Of a stretch of 64,000 nt of DNA, positions 53,382 to 63,320 are shown in pieces. Positions within the stretch are counted from its first letter, which is position 1. Each line of letters opens with the position of its first letter. Source of the stretch: Neorhizobium huautlense (GTDB lineage Bacteria; Pseudomonadota; Alphaproteobacteria; Rhizobiales; Rhizobiaceae); contig NZ_JAUSRF010000001.1 of the NCBI RefSeq assembly GCF_030811685.1, forward strand, positions 1 through 64,000, in the 5' to 3' direction. The notes beneath the pieces are model-generated. The model was not told the origin of the DNA and did no database searches. It saw only the letters and a program-made list of their open reading frames with translations. The position numbers and the translations under genes are program-made.

Positions 53382-54662
53382 ATGCAAAAGAGCTATCTCA
53401 CCGACATCGCCAACTGGCAGGACGGTTCCGGCGTCAAGGGCATTCCGTCGATCTGCTCAGCGCATCCGCTGGTCATCGAAGCCTCCATGCTGCATGCCAT
53501 GAAGCAGGATGCGCATCTGCTGGTCGAAGCCACCTGCAATCAGGTCAATCAGGATGGCGGATACACCGGCATGACGCCGGCGAATTTCCGCGCCTTTGCG
53601 GAAGGCATTGCCAAGAAGGCCGGTTTCCCGATCGAAAAGCTCATCCTTGGTGGCGACCATCTTGGCCCAAACCCGTGGAAAAACCTTCCCGCCGAAGAGG
53701 CGATGGCAAAAGCCTGCGTGATGATCGAGGCCTTTGCACTGGCCGGTTTCACCAAGCTGCATCTCGATACCAGCATGGGCTGCGCCGGTGAACCGGTGGC
53801 CCTACCGGATACGCTGACGGCTGAACGCGCCGCGCGTCTTGCCGCCGTTGCCGAGGCGGCCTTAAAGGGTTCGGATGGCGTCAAGCCCGTCTATATCGTC
53901 GGCACCGAAGTGCCGATCCCCGGCGGTGCGATGGAGGAACTCGACGAGCTCGAAGTGACCAAGCCGGGCGCTGCCCGCGAAACCATCGCCGTGCATGCCA
54001 AGGCGTTTGAAGCCGCCGGCGTAACGGACGCATTTTCGCGCGTTGTCGGTGCCGTCGTTCAGCCGGGCGTTGAATATGGCAACGAGAATGTCATTCCCTA
54101 CGCACCGGAAAAGGCCAAGGCGCTGAGCGCCACGCTGTCCGACATGCCAGGCATGGTGTTCGAAGCCCATTCCACCGATTACCAGACCCGCGAAATGCTG
54201 CGCCAGCTGGTGCTGGACGGTTTTGCCATCCTGAAAGTCGGTCCCGGCCTGACGTTTGCGCTGCGCGAAGCGTTTTATGGTCTGGATCAGATCGCCGAAT
54301 TCCTTTTTGCCGGCAAACGTTCGGAAACGCTGATCGCCACCGTCGAACGCGTGCTGACGGCGGACCCGAAAAACTGGGACAAATACTACCACGGTTCGGA
54401 ATCTGACAAGCACATCCAGCGCCATTTCAGCTACAGCGACCGCATCCGCTACTACTGGCCGCAGCCGGAAATCGATGCTGCCGTGAAGGAGCTTTTTGCG
54501 CTTCTGGACGGTGTCGAAATCCCCGAAACGCTGATCAGCCAGTATCTCACCGGCGCTTATGTATCGGTGCGTGACGGCAAGGTTCAGCCGAAGGCTCGTG
54601 ACCTCGCTCTTGCCGCAGTCGATCGCGTGCTGGAAGATTATTTCGAAGCCTGCCGCGCCTGA
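53382..54662 (+). CDS. PF08013 protein (GatZ/KbaZ-like), probable D-tagatose-6-phosphate 4-epimerase
   Basis: The 426-aa TIM-barrel protein of family PF08013 has the motifs IPSICSAHPLVIEASML, LVEATCNQVNQDGGYTGMTP, LGGDHLGPNPWKNL, HLDTSMGCAGEP and STDYQTREMLRQLVLDGFAI. Once regarded as a non-catalytic aldolase subunit (GatZ/KbaZ), a member in Agrobacterium was shown to epimerise D-tagatose 6-phosphate at C4 to D-fructose 6-phosphate. No GatY/KbaY aldolase is encoded here, which fits the epimerase role. The ATG at 53382 starts one base after the kinase stop; an ATG three codons earlier is an alternative. Confidence 0.9.
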   Translation: MQKSYLTDIANWQDGSGVKGIPSICSAHPLVIEASMLHAMKQDAHLLVEATCNQVNQDGGYTGMTPANFRAFAEGIAKKAGFPIEKLILGGDHLGPNPWKNLPAEEAMAKACVMIEAFALAGFTKLHLDTSMGCAGEPVALPDTLTAERAARLAAVAEAALKGSDGVKPVYIVGTEVPIPGGAMEELDELEVTKPGAARETIAVHAKAFEAAGVTDAFSRVVGAVVQPGVEYGNENVIPYAPEKAKALSATLSDMPGMVFEAHSTDYQTREMLRQLVLDGFAILKVGPGLTFALREAFYGLDQIAEFLFAGKRSETLIATVERVLTADPKNWDKYYHGSESDKHIQRHFSYSDRIRYYWPQPEIDAAVKELFALLDGVEIPETLISQYLTGAYVSVRDGKVQPKARDLALAAVDRVLEDYFEACRA

Positions 54663-54745
54663 AACACGCGGCTTGCATGGACTCGGAAGTTTTGATTGAA
54701 CTGCGTCCATAATTTAAATCGATTAGCAAACCGGGTGGGACGCCA

Positions 54746-55795
54746 ATGTCAGATAAACCCATCAAGACGCCCATCAAAACGATGGAGGACTTTTCCGAGT
54801 TTGTCGGACTGTCCCGCCCGACCGTGTCCAAATTTTTCAACGACCCGAATTCGGTGCGTGCCAAGACGCGCGGCCTGATCGAGGCGGCGCTGAAGGAAAG
54901 CGGTTTTCGACCGAACATGTTCGCCGTCAATCTCAACCGCCGGCGCAGCAACATCATCGGCATCATCATCCCGAATTCGACCGATCCGTTCTACATGGCG
55001 CTGACCCGCCGCGTCGAACTGATCGCCAATGCCGCCGGATTTCTCGCCTTCGTGCTGTCGTCGGACGGCAATGCGGAAATCGAGGCACGGGCCATCGAAA
55101 CGCTGAAATCGATGAACGTCGCCGGTGCCATCATCGCCCCGCTCGGCGTTCAGTCGCAGCATGAAACGCTGAAGGCGCTCGGCGAATCCATCGCGCTGGT
55201 TTACGTGGACTCGCCGCTGGACGAGACCTCCCCCTTCGTCGGCACCAATAACCGCCAGAGCTTTCAGTTGATCGTCGATTATCTGGTCCGCTCGGGCGAG
55301 CCGCCCTGCTACCTCGGCATGCCGCCGGTCAACACCAATGCCGCGACGCGCGAGACCGCCTATGTCGAGGCGATGCGGCAGTTGAAGATGGAGCCGGTCT
55401 TGTTGGAAACAACGCATGACGGCAACTGGGATTTCGAACGTTTTGGTTACGAGGAAACCACAAGGTTTCTGAACGCTGGCGGTTTCCCGACGAAAACCAT
55501 TCTCTGCGCCAACGACCGCGTCGCATTCGGCGCCATTTCGGCGGCCTATCAGCATGGGTTGAAGATCGGCCAGTCTGCCGGCAGCGATATCCGCATCGCC
55601 GGCCATGACGATCATCCGCTGTCGCGTTACGCCTGCCCGCCGATCACCACGGTTGCGCAGAATTATAACGAGATCGGCCGTCTGGCGATGGATCTGCTGT
55701 TCCGCAAGCTTGATGAGCTAGAGGGCGCGGAAGCGACGGCCGAAAGCGAGCGTATTCTTCTTAACGCGGAAATCATGCTGCGCGAATCCGCGTGA
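54746..55795 (+). CDS. LacI-family transcriptional regulator
   Basis: The 349-aa repressor has an N-terminal LacI helix-turn-helix preceded by a short extension (MEDFSEFVGLSRPTVSKFFN, residues 13-32, then KTRGLIEAALKESGFRPNMF) and a periplasmic-binding-protein-like sensor domain (IIGIIIPNSTDPFYMALTRR; TILCANDRVAFGAISAAYQH; RIAGHDDHPLSRYACPPITT). It lies 83 bp after the epimerase gene on the same strand and probably controls the cluster through the paired palindromes at 48734-48769. It ends 6 bp before the convergent nickel operon. Confidence 0.92.
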   Translation: MSDKPIKTPIKTMEDFSEFVGLSRPTVSKFFNDPNSVRAKTRGLIEAALKESGFRPNMFAVNLNRRRSNIIGIIIPNSTDPFYMALTRRVELIANAAGFLAFVLSSDGNAEIEARAIETLKSMNVAGAIIAPLGVQSQHETLKALGESIALVYVDSPLDETSPFVGTNNRQSFQLIVDYLVRSGEPPCYLGMPPVNTNAATRETAYVEAMRQLKMEPVLLETTHDGNWDFERFGYEETTRFLNAGGFPTKTILCANDRVAFGAISAAYQHGLKIGQSAGSDIRIAGHDDHPLSRYACPPITTVAQNYNEIGRLAMDLLFRKLDELEGAEATAESERILLNAEIMLRESA

Positions 55796-55801
55796 TGTTT
55801 T

Positions 55802-56623
55802 CTACAAAGCTTGCCCCGAGAGAATGAGCCTTTTGCCGGTTCGCTCCGGCAATGGCGGCAGCACGGCCGCATGCAGAAGCCGCGAGGCCGGATGCGTCAT
55901 CCCGGCGCAATCCGCCACCATGCTTTCCTCGACGATGCGCCCCTCGTCCATGACGAGGCAGCGGGATGCAAAACCCCTGACCAATCTCAGGTCATGCGTG
56001 ACGAACAGATAGGCGATGCCATTTTCGCGCTGCAGGCGGGCAAGAAGCGTAAGCGCGGAAGCCTGCAGATGGATATCGAGGTTGGAGACGGCCTCATCGA
56101 GGATGATCAGCCTGGGATTGACCGCCAGCGCGCGGGCGATGCAGACACGCTGCAACTGCCCGCCGCTCACCTGCCCCGGCAGGCGGTCGGCAATGTCCGG
56201 CGGCAATTCCACCATGTTCAGCAGTGTCCGGATACGGTCCTGCCTCTGACCCTGATCAAGTGACGTCAGGTGCCGCAACGGTTCTGCGATGATATCCCGA
56301 ATGGTGAAACGGGCATTCACCGCGCTCGGACTGTCCTGAAAAACGAGCTGGACATCCCGGCGAAACGCCTTGATGTCCGAACGATCGAGACCTGAGACCG
56401 GCTTGTCGCGAAACAGCACCTCGCCCGTCGTCGGTTGTTCGAGACCGGCCAGCAGCCGCGCCAGCGTGCTCTTGCCGCATCCGCTGCGCCCAAGCAGCGC
56501 CACCGTTTCGCCCTCCCGAACAGACAGGGAGATATCCTGCAACACCGTCTTTCCGGCACTTGCACCGACCAGCGAATGGGTTCGGTAGATTTTTCCGAGA
56601 TTGCTGGCACTGATCAGGCTCAT
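55802..56623 (-). CDS. nikE: Nickel ABC transporter ATP-binding protein NikE
   Basis: The 273-aa ATPase of the Opp/Dpp/Nik type has Walker [15 protein letters not shown], signature [15 protein letters not shown], Walker [13 protein letters not shown] (Ala replaces the usual Pro of DEP, a common variant in this family) and switch His LFVTHDLRL. It is the second of the two ATPases and the last gene of nikABCDE. It overlaps nikD by four bases (ATGA). The 3' end lies 6 bp from the convergent LacI gene, leaving no room for a separate terminator. Confidence 0.9.
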   Translation of the reverse strand: MSLISASNLGKIYRTHSLVGASAGKTVLQDISLSVREGETVALLGRSGCGKSTLARLLAGLEQPTTGEVLFRDKPVSGLDRSDIKAFRRDVQLVFQDSPSAVNARFTIRDIIAEPLRHLTSLDQGQRQDRIRTLLNMVELPPDIADRLPGQVSGGQLQRVCIARALAVNPRLIILDEAVSNLDIHLQASALTLLARLQRENGIAYLFVTHDLRLVRGFASRCLVMDEGRIVEESMVADCAGMTHPASRLLHAAVLPPLPERTGKRLILSGQAL

Positions 56624-57408
56624 GCAATTGCCTCCATGCCGTAAAGCGACAGATGCGCGTTGACCAGCATTCGCGTGACCGGATGTCCGGGCTGATGAAA
56701 GATGGTCATCACCGGCGCCTGTTCGACCAGACGTCCGTGATCGAGCACGGCGACATCATCGGCAAGTCTCGCCACCACGCCCATGTCGTGGGTGACAAGA
56801 AGAACGCCGAGGCGGCGTTCCTCTACCAGTTTTTCGAGAAGTTCGAGGATACGCATCTGTACGACGAGATCGAGATCCGTCGTCGGTTCGTCGGCAAAAA
56901 GAAACGGTGCATCGCCCAGAAGCGCGAGCGCGATCATCATCCTCTGCAACATGCCGCCGCTCATCTCGAACGGGTGCAAGCTCAGGACGGCTTTCACCTC
57001 CTCCAGTCCGGCTGCCTGCATGCAATGGGCAATACGGTCCTCGGCGTCAGCACCCATTGTGCCGAGAGCGCGCAAGGTCTCGGCTGCGTGATCGCGCATG
57101 GTCCGCACGGGATTGAAGGCGCTTCGCGGGTTCTGCATGATGGACGCGACGTGACGTCCGCGTAGCGCCGTCGCACCGTATGGAACATCATCTATCGTCA
57201 CGCGCCCGGCGGCCATTGTCACGCCGGGCGGCAGGACACCGAGTGCCGCCGAACAGGTCATCGACTTGCCGGAACCGCTTGCGCCGACAAGCGCAAGGAT
57301 GCGACCTTGCTGAACGGCGAGAGAAAGGTCATCGACGAGAATGTGGCGCTGTCCGTCGATCACGGCGGTCGCGGTCAGGCCTTCGATGGCGAGTGTCTGG
57401 CCGGTCAA
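56620..57408 (-). CDS. nikD: Nickel ABC transporter ATP-binding protein NikD
   Basis: The 262-aa ATPase starts at a TTG (57408) that overlaps the stop of nikC as TTGA; the family N-terminus ([15 protein letters not shown]) begins exactly there, and longer frames read nikC out of frame. Walker A is [14 protein letters not shown], the signature region [15 protein letters not shown] and Walker [13 protein letters not shown], with switch His [15 protein letters not shown]. The signature (SGGMLQR) is characteristic of NikD. It works with NikE on the NikBC channel. Confidence 0.9.
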   Translation of the reverse strand: MTGQTLAIEGLTATAVIDGQRHILVDDLSLAVQQGRILALVGASGSGKSMTCSAALGVLPPGVTMAAGRVTIDDVPYGATALRGRHVASIMQNPRSAFNPVRTMRDHAAETLRALGTMGADAEDRIAHCMQAAGLEEVKAVLSLHPFEMSGGMLQRMMIALALLGDAPFLFADEPTTDLDLVVQMRILELLEKLVEERRLGVLLVTHDMGVVARLADDVAVLDHGRLVEQAPVMTIFHQPGHPVTRMLVNAHLSLYGMEAIA

Positions 57409-58277
57409 TGACTGTGCTCCGCCTTGAGATGCGGATCGAGACGATCGCGCAGAAAATCTCCCAGAATGTTGAAGGCCATGACGCTCAGGAACAGCGCCAG
57501 TCCCGGCCACAGGATCAACATCGGCGCCGTCCAGACGAACTGGCGTGCATCGCTGATCATCACGCCCCATTCAGCCGTCGGCGGCGTGACGCCCAGTCCG
57601 AGGAAGGAAAGGCCGGACACATGCAGCATGATGTGGCCGACATCGAGCGTCGCCAGAACCACAAGCTGCGAGAAGGTCGCGGGAAGGAGATGCTCGACAA
57701 AGGTCCGGATCGGTCCCGCACCGCTCATGCGCGCGGCAAGCAGAAACTCCCTGTGCCGCAGCGACATGACGATGCCACGCACGATGCGCGCGTACCACGC
57801 CCAATGCGAAAGCGCGATCGCGAGGATGACATTCACCAGCCCGGTGCCGAGCACACCGACCATGAACAGGGCAAGCACCAGCGTCGGGAAGGTCAGGAAG
57901 ACATCGGTGACGCGCATGATCAACTGGTCCGCGCGCCCGCCGAGGAAACCCGCCGTGCCGCCGATGACAATGCCCAGGGCAAGGATGAGCGCAAGCGTCA
58001 TGGCGACGGAACCGAGCGAGACCTGCACGCCGACAATCAACCGCGAAAAAATATCGCGCCCGAGATGATCGGTGCCCAGCCAATGCGCAAGCCCCGGAGG
58101 CTGCAACCGCCGGACCAGATCGACCTCGTCGGGATGATAGGGAGTGATCCACGGGCCGGCGACAGCTGCGATGAGGAGAAGCAGAACGACTGCGCCGGAG
58201 AGGCGCACCGACCAGCGTTGCGGAAGGCGCAAGATGCCCGGTTTCGACACGGCTTTCGGAGAGACCATATCCGTCAT
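57405..58277 (-). CDS. nikC: Nickel ABC transporter permease NikC
   Basis: The 290-aa DppC/NikC-type permease has an N-terminal hydrophobic anchor (about 25-45), [19 protein letters not shown] typical of the DppC branch, the EAA-like loop [20 protein letters not shown] and five further spans. It pairs with NikB. The ATG overlaps the nikB stop (ATGA), and the stop overlaps the nikD TTG. Confidence 0.9.
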   Translation of the reverse strand: MTDMVSPKAVSKPGILRLPQRWSVRLSGAVVLLLLIAAVAGPWITPYHPDEVDLVRRLQPPGLAHWLGTDHLGRDIFSRLIVGVQVSLGSVAMTLALILALGIVIGGTAGFLGGRADQLIMRVTDVFLTFPTLVLALFMVGVLGTGLVNVILAIALSHWAWYARIVRGIVMSLRHREFLLAARMSGAGPIRTFVEHLLPATFSQLVVLATLDVGHIMLHVSGLSFLGLGVTPPTAEWGVMISDARQFVWTAPMLILWPGLALFLSVMAFNILGDFLRDRLDPHLKAEHSH

Positions 58278-59218
58278 TCCGCCCCCTCCGCCGACAGCCG
58301 GATACGCGGATCGGCCCATGCATAGACAATATCGACGATCAGGTTGCAGAGGACGAAAATGGTCACCATCACCAGCGTAAAACACTGGATGACCGGATAA
58401 TCGCGGTTCATGATCGCCGACACGGCGTAACGGCCGACACCGGGCCATCCAAAAATGCTTTCGATGATGAGCGTGCCGCCGATCAGTTCGCCGATATGCA
58501 TGCCGGTTGCCGTGATGATCGGCAACCATGCGTTTCGCAGCACATGGGAGCGCTCGACGGTGCGCTCGGAAAGCCCGCGCAGGCGGGCGTAGCGCACATG
58601 ACGTTGGCCTGACACTTCCAGCATGCTGGCCCGAAGAAGGCGTGCATTGATGGAAAGCGACATGAAGGCGATGGCGATGGCGGGCATGACCAGATGCGCC
58701 ACACTGCCCCGCCCCATCGGCGGCAGCCAGCCGAGCTTGATCGAAAACACCAGAACCAGCAGAAAACCGAGCCAGAAATTCGGCATCGACACGCCGAGGA
58801 AAGCCACAAGCCGGACGATCTGATCCTGCCAGCCTTCCCGGTGGCGGGCGGCCCACATGCCGAGCGGAATGGACAGGCCAAGCGTCAGGACCAGGGCAAT
58901 ACCGGCCAGTTGCAGCGTCGCAGGCAGGAAATGCAGAAAATCCGGCAGGATGGGACGCTGCGTTGCGTAGGATATGCCGAAATCACCGCTCAGCGCCTTG
59001 CCGAGCCAGTCGGCATATTGCGCGATGATCGGCTTGTCCAAACCCAGCATCTGACGTGCGTTTTCAAGCGCCTGCGGCGTCGGCGGCACTTTTGACAGGC
59101 GCAGGTAATCCATGGCCGGATCGCTGGGACCGAGACGCAGCATCAGGAAGATTACCACGGATGCCCCGAACAGCATCGGAACCAGCAAGACCAGCCGGCG
59201 GAAAATGAAGGCAAGCAT
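58274..59218 (-). CDS. nikB: Nickel ABC transporter permease NikB
   Basis: The 314-aa DppB/NikB-type permease has six spans, an N-terminal [20 protein letters not shown] anchor, the periplasmic loop [20 protein letters not shown], the motif [14 protein letters not shown] and the cytoplasmic EAA-like loop [19 protein letters not shown]. It starts 1 bp after the nikA stop (59220) and overlaps nikC. With NikC it forms the Ni(II)-chelate channel. Confidence 0.91.
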   Translation of the reverse strand: MLAFIFRRLVLLVPMLFGASVVIFLMLRLGPSDPAMDYLRLSKVPPTPQALENARQMLGLDKPIIAQYADWLGKALSGDFGISYATQRPILPDFLHFLPATLQLAGIALVLTLGLSIPLGMWAARHREGWQDQIVRLVAFLGVSMPNFWLGFLLVLVFSIKLGWLPPMGRGSVAHLVMPAIAIAFMSLSINARLLRASMLEVSGQRHVRYARLRGLSERTVERSHVLRNAWLPIITATGMHIGELIGGTLIIESIFGWPGVGRYAVSAIMNRDYPVIQCFTLVMVTIFVLCNLIVDIVYAWADPRIRLSAEGAE

Positions 59219-59219
59219 G

Positions 59220-60791
59220 TCAGTTCACCTTCGGCACCAGTTTTTCGAAGGGTATCTCGCTCGACATCGCGCCAAAGGTCATCCTGCCGACCTCGGGCCT
59301 TGCGACGGCAATCGACGTCACATAGGTGAGCGGCAGGTAGACAGCCTCTTCGTGAAGGCGGGTCAGGATATCCCGGTAGAGTGTTTGCCGGGCAGTCTCC
59401 TCCGTGGACACCAGAACCTGCCCGATCTTGGCATCGATCTCGGTCTTGTCCGGCAGACCGAACTGTGCCTGATAATCGGCATGAGAGGGAACGCGCATGG
59501 AGCTGACGAACGCATGCGGATCATAGGGTGCGCCCCAGCTGCGGTTGAAGATCATGCCGAACCGGCCATCATGCTGGCGGGCGAACACGCTGCTTTCCTC
59601 CTCACCGATGAGCGTCACCTCGATGCCGACCTTGCGCAGATCCGCCTGCACGATTTCGGCCATGGATTTGGCTACCGCATCCGTGCCGACGAAGCAGAGC
59701 TCGATTGCCAGAGGCTCTCCGTTTTTCTCCCGGATGCCGCCTTCTGCCCTCGTCGTCCATCCGGCCTCATCGAGGATTTGTGCAGCGCGTACCCGATCGA
59801 ACATATAGGGTTTCAGGCCGATATCGGCATAAGGAACGTTGTCGGCGAACAGGGTGTCGGCACGCTTCTGGGTGCCGTGGAGGACGGTGGCGATCATCGT
59901 ATCCTTGTCGACCGCGTGGTTGATCGCCTTGCGCACGGCCAGATCCCGGGTCGCGCCGAGTTTCGTATTGAGGGCCAGCATGCGCGTCTCGATCGGGGCG
60001 GACAATTCGGTCGTATAGATGCCCATCTGCCTGAAACGTTCATACGTATCCGGCGAGACCGGACCGTCGCTTCCGTAGATCAGGTCGATCTCGCCGGTCT
60101 CGAATGCGACAGCACGCGTGTTCGGGTCCGGGATCACCTTGACGGTGACCTGCTCATAGGCGGGTTTTTGGCCCCAATAACCGTCATTGCGGCTAAAGAC
60201 ATCGGCTTCACCGAGTTTCGTTTCGGTCAGCTTCCACGGCCCCGTGCCGATCGGCGCGACAATACCATCGACCGTGCCGCCATTCCTGAATTGCGACGGT
60301 GCGACGAAACGGAAAGGACGCGGCAGGGCAAGCTCCTGCAGCAGCGGATAATAGGCATCCTTCAGGGCGATCCGCACCGTCAACGCATCGACCGCCTCGG
60401 CGGAAACGATCTGATTGGCAAGTTCCAGCCAGCCGTGGCGGGCGCGGTTCTGCAGCACGGCGTCGATATTCGCCTTGACCGCTGCGGCATCAAAAACCTC
60501 GCCATTCGAAAATTTCACGTCTTCGCGCAGCTTGAATGTATATGCCTTGCCGTCGGCAGACGCTTCCCAGGATTGCGCCAGCCATGGCCCGACCGTGCCG
60601 TCGGCCGAATAGCGGACCAGCGGCTCATAGACCATGTTCTGCGCGAACATCTGGTTCGGGGCATAGAGATGCGGATTGAGCGGGCCGACATTCACCGGCC
60701 ATGAAAAATTCAGTTTCGGATCGGCCTGCGCGCCGGATGCAAAAGCCAGCGTGACAGCGAGCGCCAAGCCAAAGAAACCGTTTTTCGACAT
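59220..60791 (-). CDS. nikA: Nickel-binding periplasmic protein NikA
   Basis: The 523-aa periplasmic protein (SBP_bac_5) is the same size as E. coli NikA. The signal peptide ends at AQA (about residue 23) and the mature start [20 protein letters not shown] is NikA-like. [11 protein letters not shown] near residue 435 corresponds to the loop carrying the His that binds Ni(L-His)2 in E. coli (recalled, not checked). It delivers chelated Ni(II) to NikBC. The start at 60791 has only a weak ribosome site; longer frames run across the operator and nikR. A NikR operator lies 29-56 bp upstream. Confidence 0.93.
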   Translation of the reverse strand: MSKNGFFGLALAVTLAFASGAQADPKLNFSWPVNVGPLNPHLYAPNQMFAQNMVYEPLVRYSADGTVGPWLAQSWEASADGKAYTFKLREDVKFSNGEVFDAAAVKANIDAVLQNRARHGWLELANQIVSAEAVDALTVRIALKDAYYPLLQELALPRPFRFVAPSQFRNGGTVDGIVAPIGTGPWKLTETKLGEADVFSRNDGYWGQKPAYEQVTVKVIPDPNTRAVAFETGEIDLIYGSDGPVSPDTYERFRQMGIYTTELSAPIETRMLALNTKLGATRDLAVRKAINHAVDKDTMIATVLHGTQKRADTLFADNVPYADIGLKPYMFDRVRAAQILDEAGWTTRAEGGIREKNGEPLAIELCFVGTDAVAKSMAEIVQADLRKVGIEVTLIGEEESSVFARQHDGRFGMIFNRSWGAPYDPHAFVSSMRVPSHADYQAQFGLPDKTEIDAKIGQVLVSTEETARQTLYRDILTRLHEEAVYLPLTYVTSIAVARPEVGRMTFGAMSSEIPFEKLVPKVN

Positions 60792-60819
60792 CAGATCGCT
60801 TTCGACGAAAGAATGGCCA

Positions 60820-60847
60820 GTATGATTTTTTACAGAGAACTGCATAC
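60820..60847 (-). promoter_or_regulatory. NikR operator upstream of nikA
   Basis: GTATGA, exactly 16 bases, then GCATAC. This matches the known NikR site GTATGA-N16-TCATAC except for one base of the right half. It sits in the divergent nikA-nikR gap, positioned to repress nikABCDE when nickel is replete. Confidence 0.85.
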
Positions 60848-60959
60848 TTTGCGGGTCGTCAACGGGACCATACGCCATTTGCCGTAGTGTCGCTGGACAA
60901 AGCGGTGTTCGAAGGCGAGAACAGGGGCCCTTGGACATTTGACGCCCGGAGGCAGGCCG

Positions 60960-61358
60960 ATGCAGCGGATCACCATTACAATCGACGACGAGCTCATGGC
61001 GGAGCTGGACCGGATGATCGAGAGCAAGGGGTATCAGAACCGTTCCGAGGCATTGAGGGACCTTGCGCGCTCGGGCCTTCAGCAGGCATCGCTGGAACAG
61101 GGAGAGCTTGAGACATGCGTCGGCGTGCTGAGCTATACCTATGATCATGGCGCCCGCGATCTGCCCCGGAAACTGACCAATACGCATCATGACCATCACG
61201 ACATTTCGGTGGCCAGCATGCATGTGCATCTGGACCATGATCGGTGTCTGGAAGTCAGCATCCTGAAGGGCAGGACTGAGGAAATCCGGCATTTTGCCGA
61301 CCACGTGAGAGCGGAACGGCACGTGACCCACGGCACGCTGGCAGTGCTGCCTCTTTGA
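60960..61358 (+). CDS. nikR: Nickel-responsive regulator NikR
   Basis: The 132-aa ribbon-helix-helix repressor has the DNA-binding segment [20 protein letters not shown], then [14 protein letters not shown] (1-40), and the C-terminal ACT-like metal domain. The high-affinity Ni ligands are present as His77, His88, His90 and Cys96 (THHDHHD ... [13 protein letters not shown]), one residue offset from E. coli His76/87/89 and Cys95. GGAGG lies eight bases before the ATG. It is divergent from nikABCDE with a recognisable operator between. Confidence 0.95.
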   Translation: MQRITITIDDELMAELDRMIESKGYQNRSEALRDLARSGLQQASLEQGELETCVGVLSYTYDHGARDLPRKLTNTHHDHHDISVASMHVHLDHDRCLEVSILKGRTEEIRHFADHVRAERHVTHGTLAVLPL

Positions 61359-61676
61359 CCTCCCCCCCGAGGTGGGCCGCCTGTCGCCAACGATAAAAAC
61401 CGCTTCTAAGGCATCATGCCTTGATGCGGGATGCGAGTGGGTTTCATCGCAGGGTCTCGGTAGCAGCGAGACAGACGGCGCTGAACAATCCGGCGAAATT
61501 CCGAGCTCACTCGATCTTACGCCCGATTGCCGTTTTTTCCGGTCACCGTGTGGTTGCACAATCAGGCCGTCTGGCCAATGATCCGGTTCTGACCCGGCTG
61601 GCACAAGGCCGGGCCGTCGCCTGTTACCATCCATTCGCAATGTCCAACATATCGCGTGAAGATACCAAGGAACGGC
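61359..61676. other. Intergenic region between nikR and the gamma-glutamyltransferase gene
   Basis: About 320 bp with no supported gene. A short hairpin AAGGCA-TCA-TGCCTT lies near 61408-61422. I see no riboswitch or recognisable operator. Confidence 0.5.
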
Positions 61677-63263
61677 ATGTCACATTTTGATTTCTTTTCG
61701 GCGCGACGCCCGTCGACGCTTGCAACCGAAGCCATGATCGCCACCTCCCATCCGCTGTCGACGGCAGCCGGGCTGGAAATCCTGCAGGATGGCGGCAATG
61801 CCGTGGATGCGGCGATCGCGGCCGTCTCGGTCCAATCCGTTGTCGATCCATTGATGACGGGGATCGGCGGTGACTGTTTTGCGCTTTACGCGCCCTATGG
61901 CGACAAGGTGAAGGCGCTGAACGGCTCCGGCCGCGCGCCGGCAGCAGCAACGGTGGCCAAGCTCACGGAACTCGGTCTTTCCGGTGAAATTCCGCAGGCC
62001 AGCCCGCATGCGATCACCGTGCCCGGCGCGATTTCCGCCTGGTGCCGCCTGCACGCCGATCACGGCACGCTGCCTCTGGAGCGCCTGTTCATGCGCGCCA
62101 TCGGTTACGCCCGCAACGGCTTTGTCGTCACCCCGCGTGTGGCCATGGACTGGGCCAACCACGAGCAAAGCATTGCGGGTGATGCCCATGCCGCAGCCGT
62201 CTTCCTGCCGAGCGGCGGGGCACCAGTCGCTGGCGAGATCATCAGCCAGCCGCTGCTCGCCGATCGACTGGAAGAGATTGCTGCCAAGGGAGCCGCCGCT
62301 TTTTACGAAGGAGAGAGCGCGGCAAAGATGGTCGCCCATCTCAATTCGCTGGGCGGGCTGCACACGCTGGAAGACTTTGCAGCCGGCAAGGATGGTGCGA
62401 ACTGGGTCGAGCCGGTCAGCGCGAATTATCGCGGCTATGATGTGCACGAATGCCCGCCGAACGGACAAGGGCTTGCGGCGCTACTGATCCTGAAGATCAT
62501 CGAGGGTTTCGACATCGCCTCGATGGACGATGCCGACCGCATCCACCTGCATGCGGAAGCGACCAAGATCGCTTATCACCACCGTGATGCGCTGATCGCC
62601 GATCCCGACCATTGCCCGAACGTGGCGGAAAAGCTGCTTTCCGACGAGGTGGTCACCACGCTTCGCGCGCGTATCGACATGAAACGCGCCCTGCCGCCGG
62701 TTCTCTGGGATGAGCCGGAACACAAGGACACGATCTATCTCTGCGTCGTTGACGCGCAAGGCAATGCGATCTCCTTCATCAACTCGATCTTTCACCCCTT
62801 CGGGTCCACGCGGCTCGATCCCTCAACCGGCGTGCTTTTTCACAGCCGTGGCGCGTCCTTCCGCCTGATCGAGGGGCATCCGAACGCCATCGGCCCGAAA
62901 AAGCGCCCGATGCACACGATCATTCCGGGCATGGTGACGAAGAACGGCAAGACGCTGATGCCTTTTGGCGTGATGGGCGGGCATTATCAGGCGGCCGGCC
63001 ACGCTGCCTTTCTCTCCGGCGTCATCGACCACGGTCTCGGCCTGCAAGCGGCGATGGATGTACCGCGCAGTTTCGGTTTTGGCGGCGTTCTGGAAGTCGA
63101 GCCGACAATCGCGCCTGATGTGCGGGCCGAACTTGAGGCGCGCGGCCATGTGCTGAAGGTCGTCAGCAGCCCGATCGGCGGCAGCCAGGCGATCCGCATC
63201 GGCAACGGCATTCTCGAAGGTGGGTCCGACAGCCGCAAGGACGGCATGGCGCTGGGGATGTGA
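61677..63263 (+). CDS. ggt: Gamma-glutamyltransferase-family protein
   Basis: The 528-aa Ntn-hydrolase of the GGT family would self-cleave at a Thr in EHKDTIYLCVVDAQGNAISF (about residue 352). The large-subunit motifs ATSHPLSTAAGLEILQDGGN and DPLMTGIGGDCFALY lie near the N-terminus. It has no obvious signal peptide, unlike periplasmic E. coli Ggt, so a cytoplasmic glutathione hydrolase or a gamma-glutamyl amide/acylase role is possible. AAGGA lies six bases before the ATG. It is separated from nikR by 318 bp and converges on an amidohydrolase gene; neither looks functionally tied to nickel. Confidence 0.88.
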   Translation: MSHFDFFSARRPSTLATEAMIATSHPLSTAAGLEILQDGGNAVDAAIAAVSVQSVVDPLMTGIGGDCFALYAPYGDKVKALNGSGRAPAAATVAKLTELGLSGEIPQASPHAITVPGAISAWCRLHADHGTLPLERLFMRAIGYARNGFVVTPRVAMDWANHEQSIAGDAHAAAVFLPSGGAPVAGEIISQPLLADRLEEIAAKGAAAFYEGESAAKMVAHLNSLGGLHTLEDFAAGKDGANWVEPVSANYRGYDVHECPPNGQGLAALLILKIIEGFDIASMDDADRIHLHAEATKIAYHHRDALIADPDHCPNVAEKLLSDEVVTTLRARIDMKRALPPVLWDEPEHKDTIYLCVVDAQGNAISFINSIFHPFGSTRLDPSTGVLFHSRGASFRLIEGHPNAIGPKKRPMHTIIPGMVTKNGKTLMPFGVMGGHYQAAGHAAFLSGVIDHGLGLQAAMDVPRSFGFGGVLEVEPTIAPDVRAELEARGHVLKVVSSPIGGSQAIRIGNGILEGGSDSRKDGMALGM

Positions 63264-63270
63264 ATGATCC

Positions 63271-63317
63271 GCGACGAACGGCACTGGCATAATCGCCCAG
63301 TGCCGCTCGTTCGTCGC
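63271..63317. terminator. Bidirectional hairpin terminator between convergent genes
   Basis: GCGACGAACGGCACTGG pairs with the inverted CCCAGTGCC...GTTCGTCGC across an 8-nt loop, with a small 3-nt bulge, filling the gap between the ggt and amidohydrolase stops. No strong T-run, but the long stem and position fit a shared terminator. Confidence 0.6.
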
Positions 63318-63320
63318 CGA

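Noticed and set aside
53382..54662. PF08013 protein as tagatose-bisphosphate aldolase subunit GatZ/KbaZ
   Set aside because: No GatY/KbaY aldolase partner is encoded nearby and the adjacent PfkB kinase fits the tagatose-6-phosphate 4-epimerase pathway better; the aldolase role is not excluded by sequence alone.
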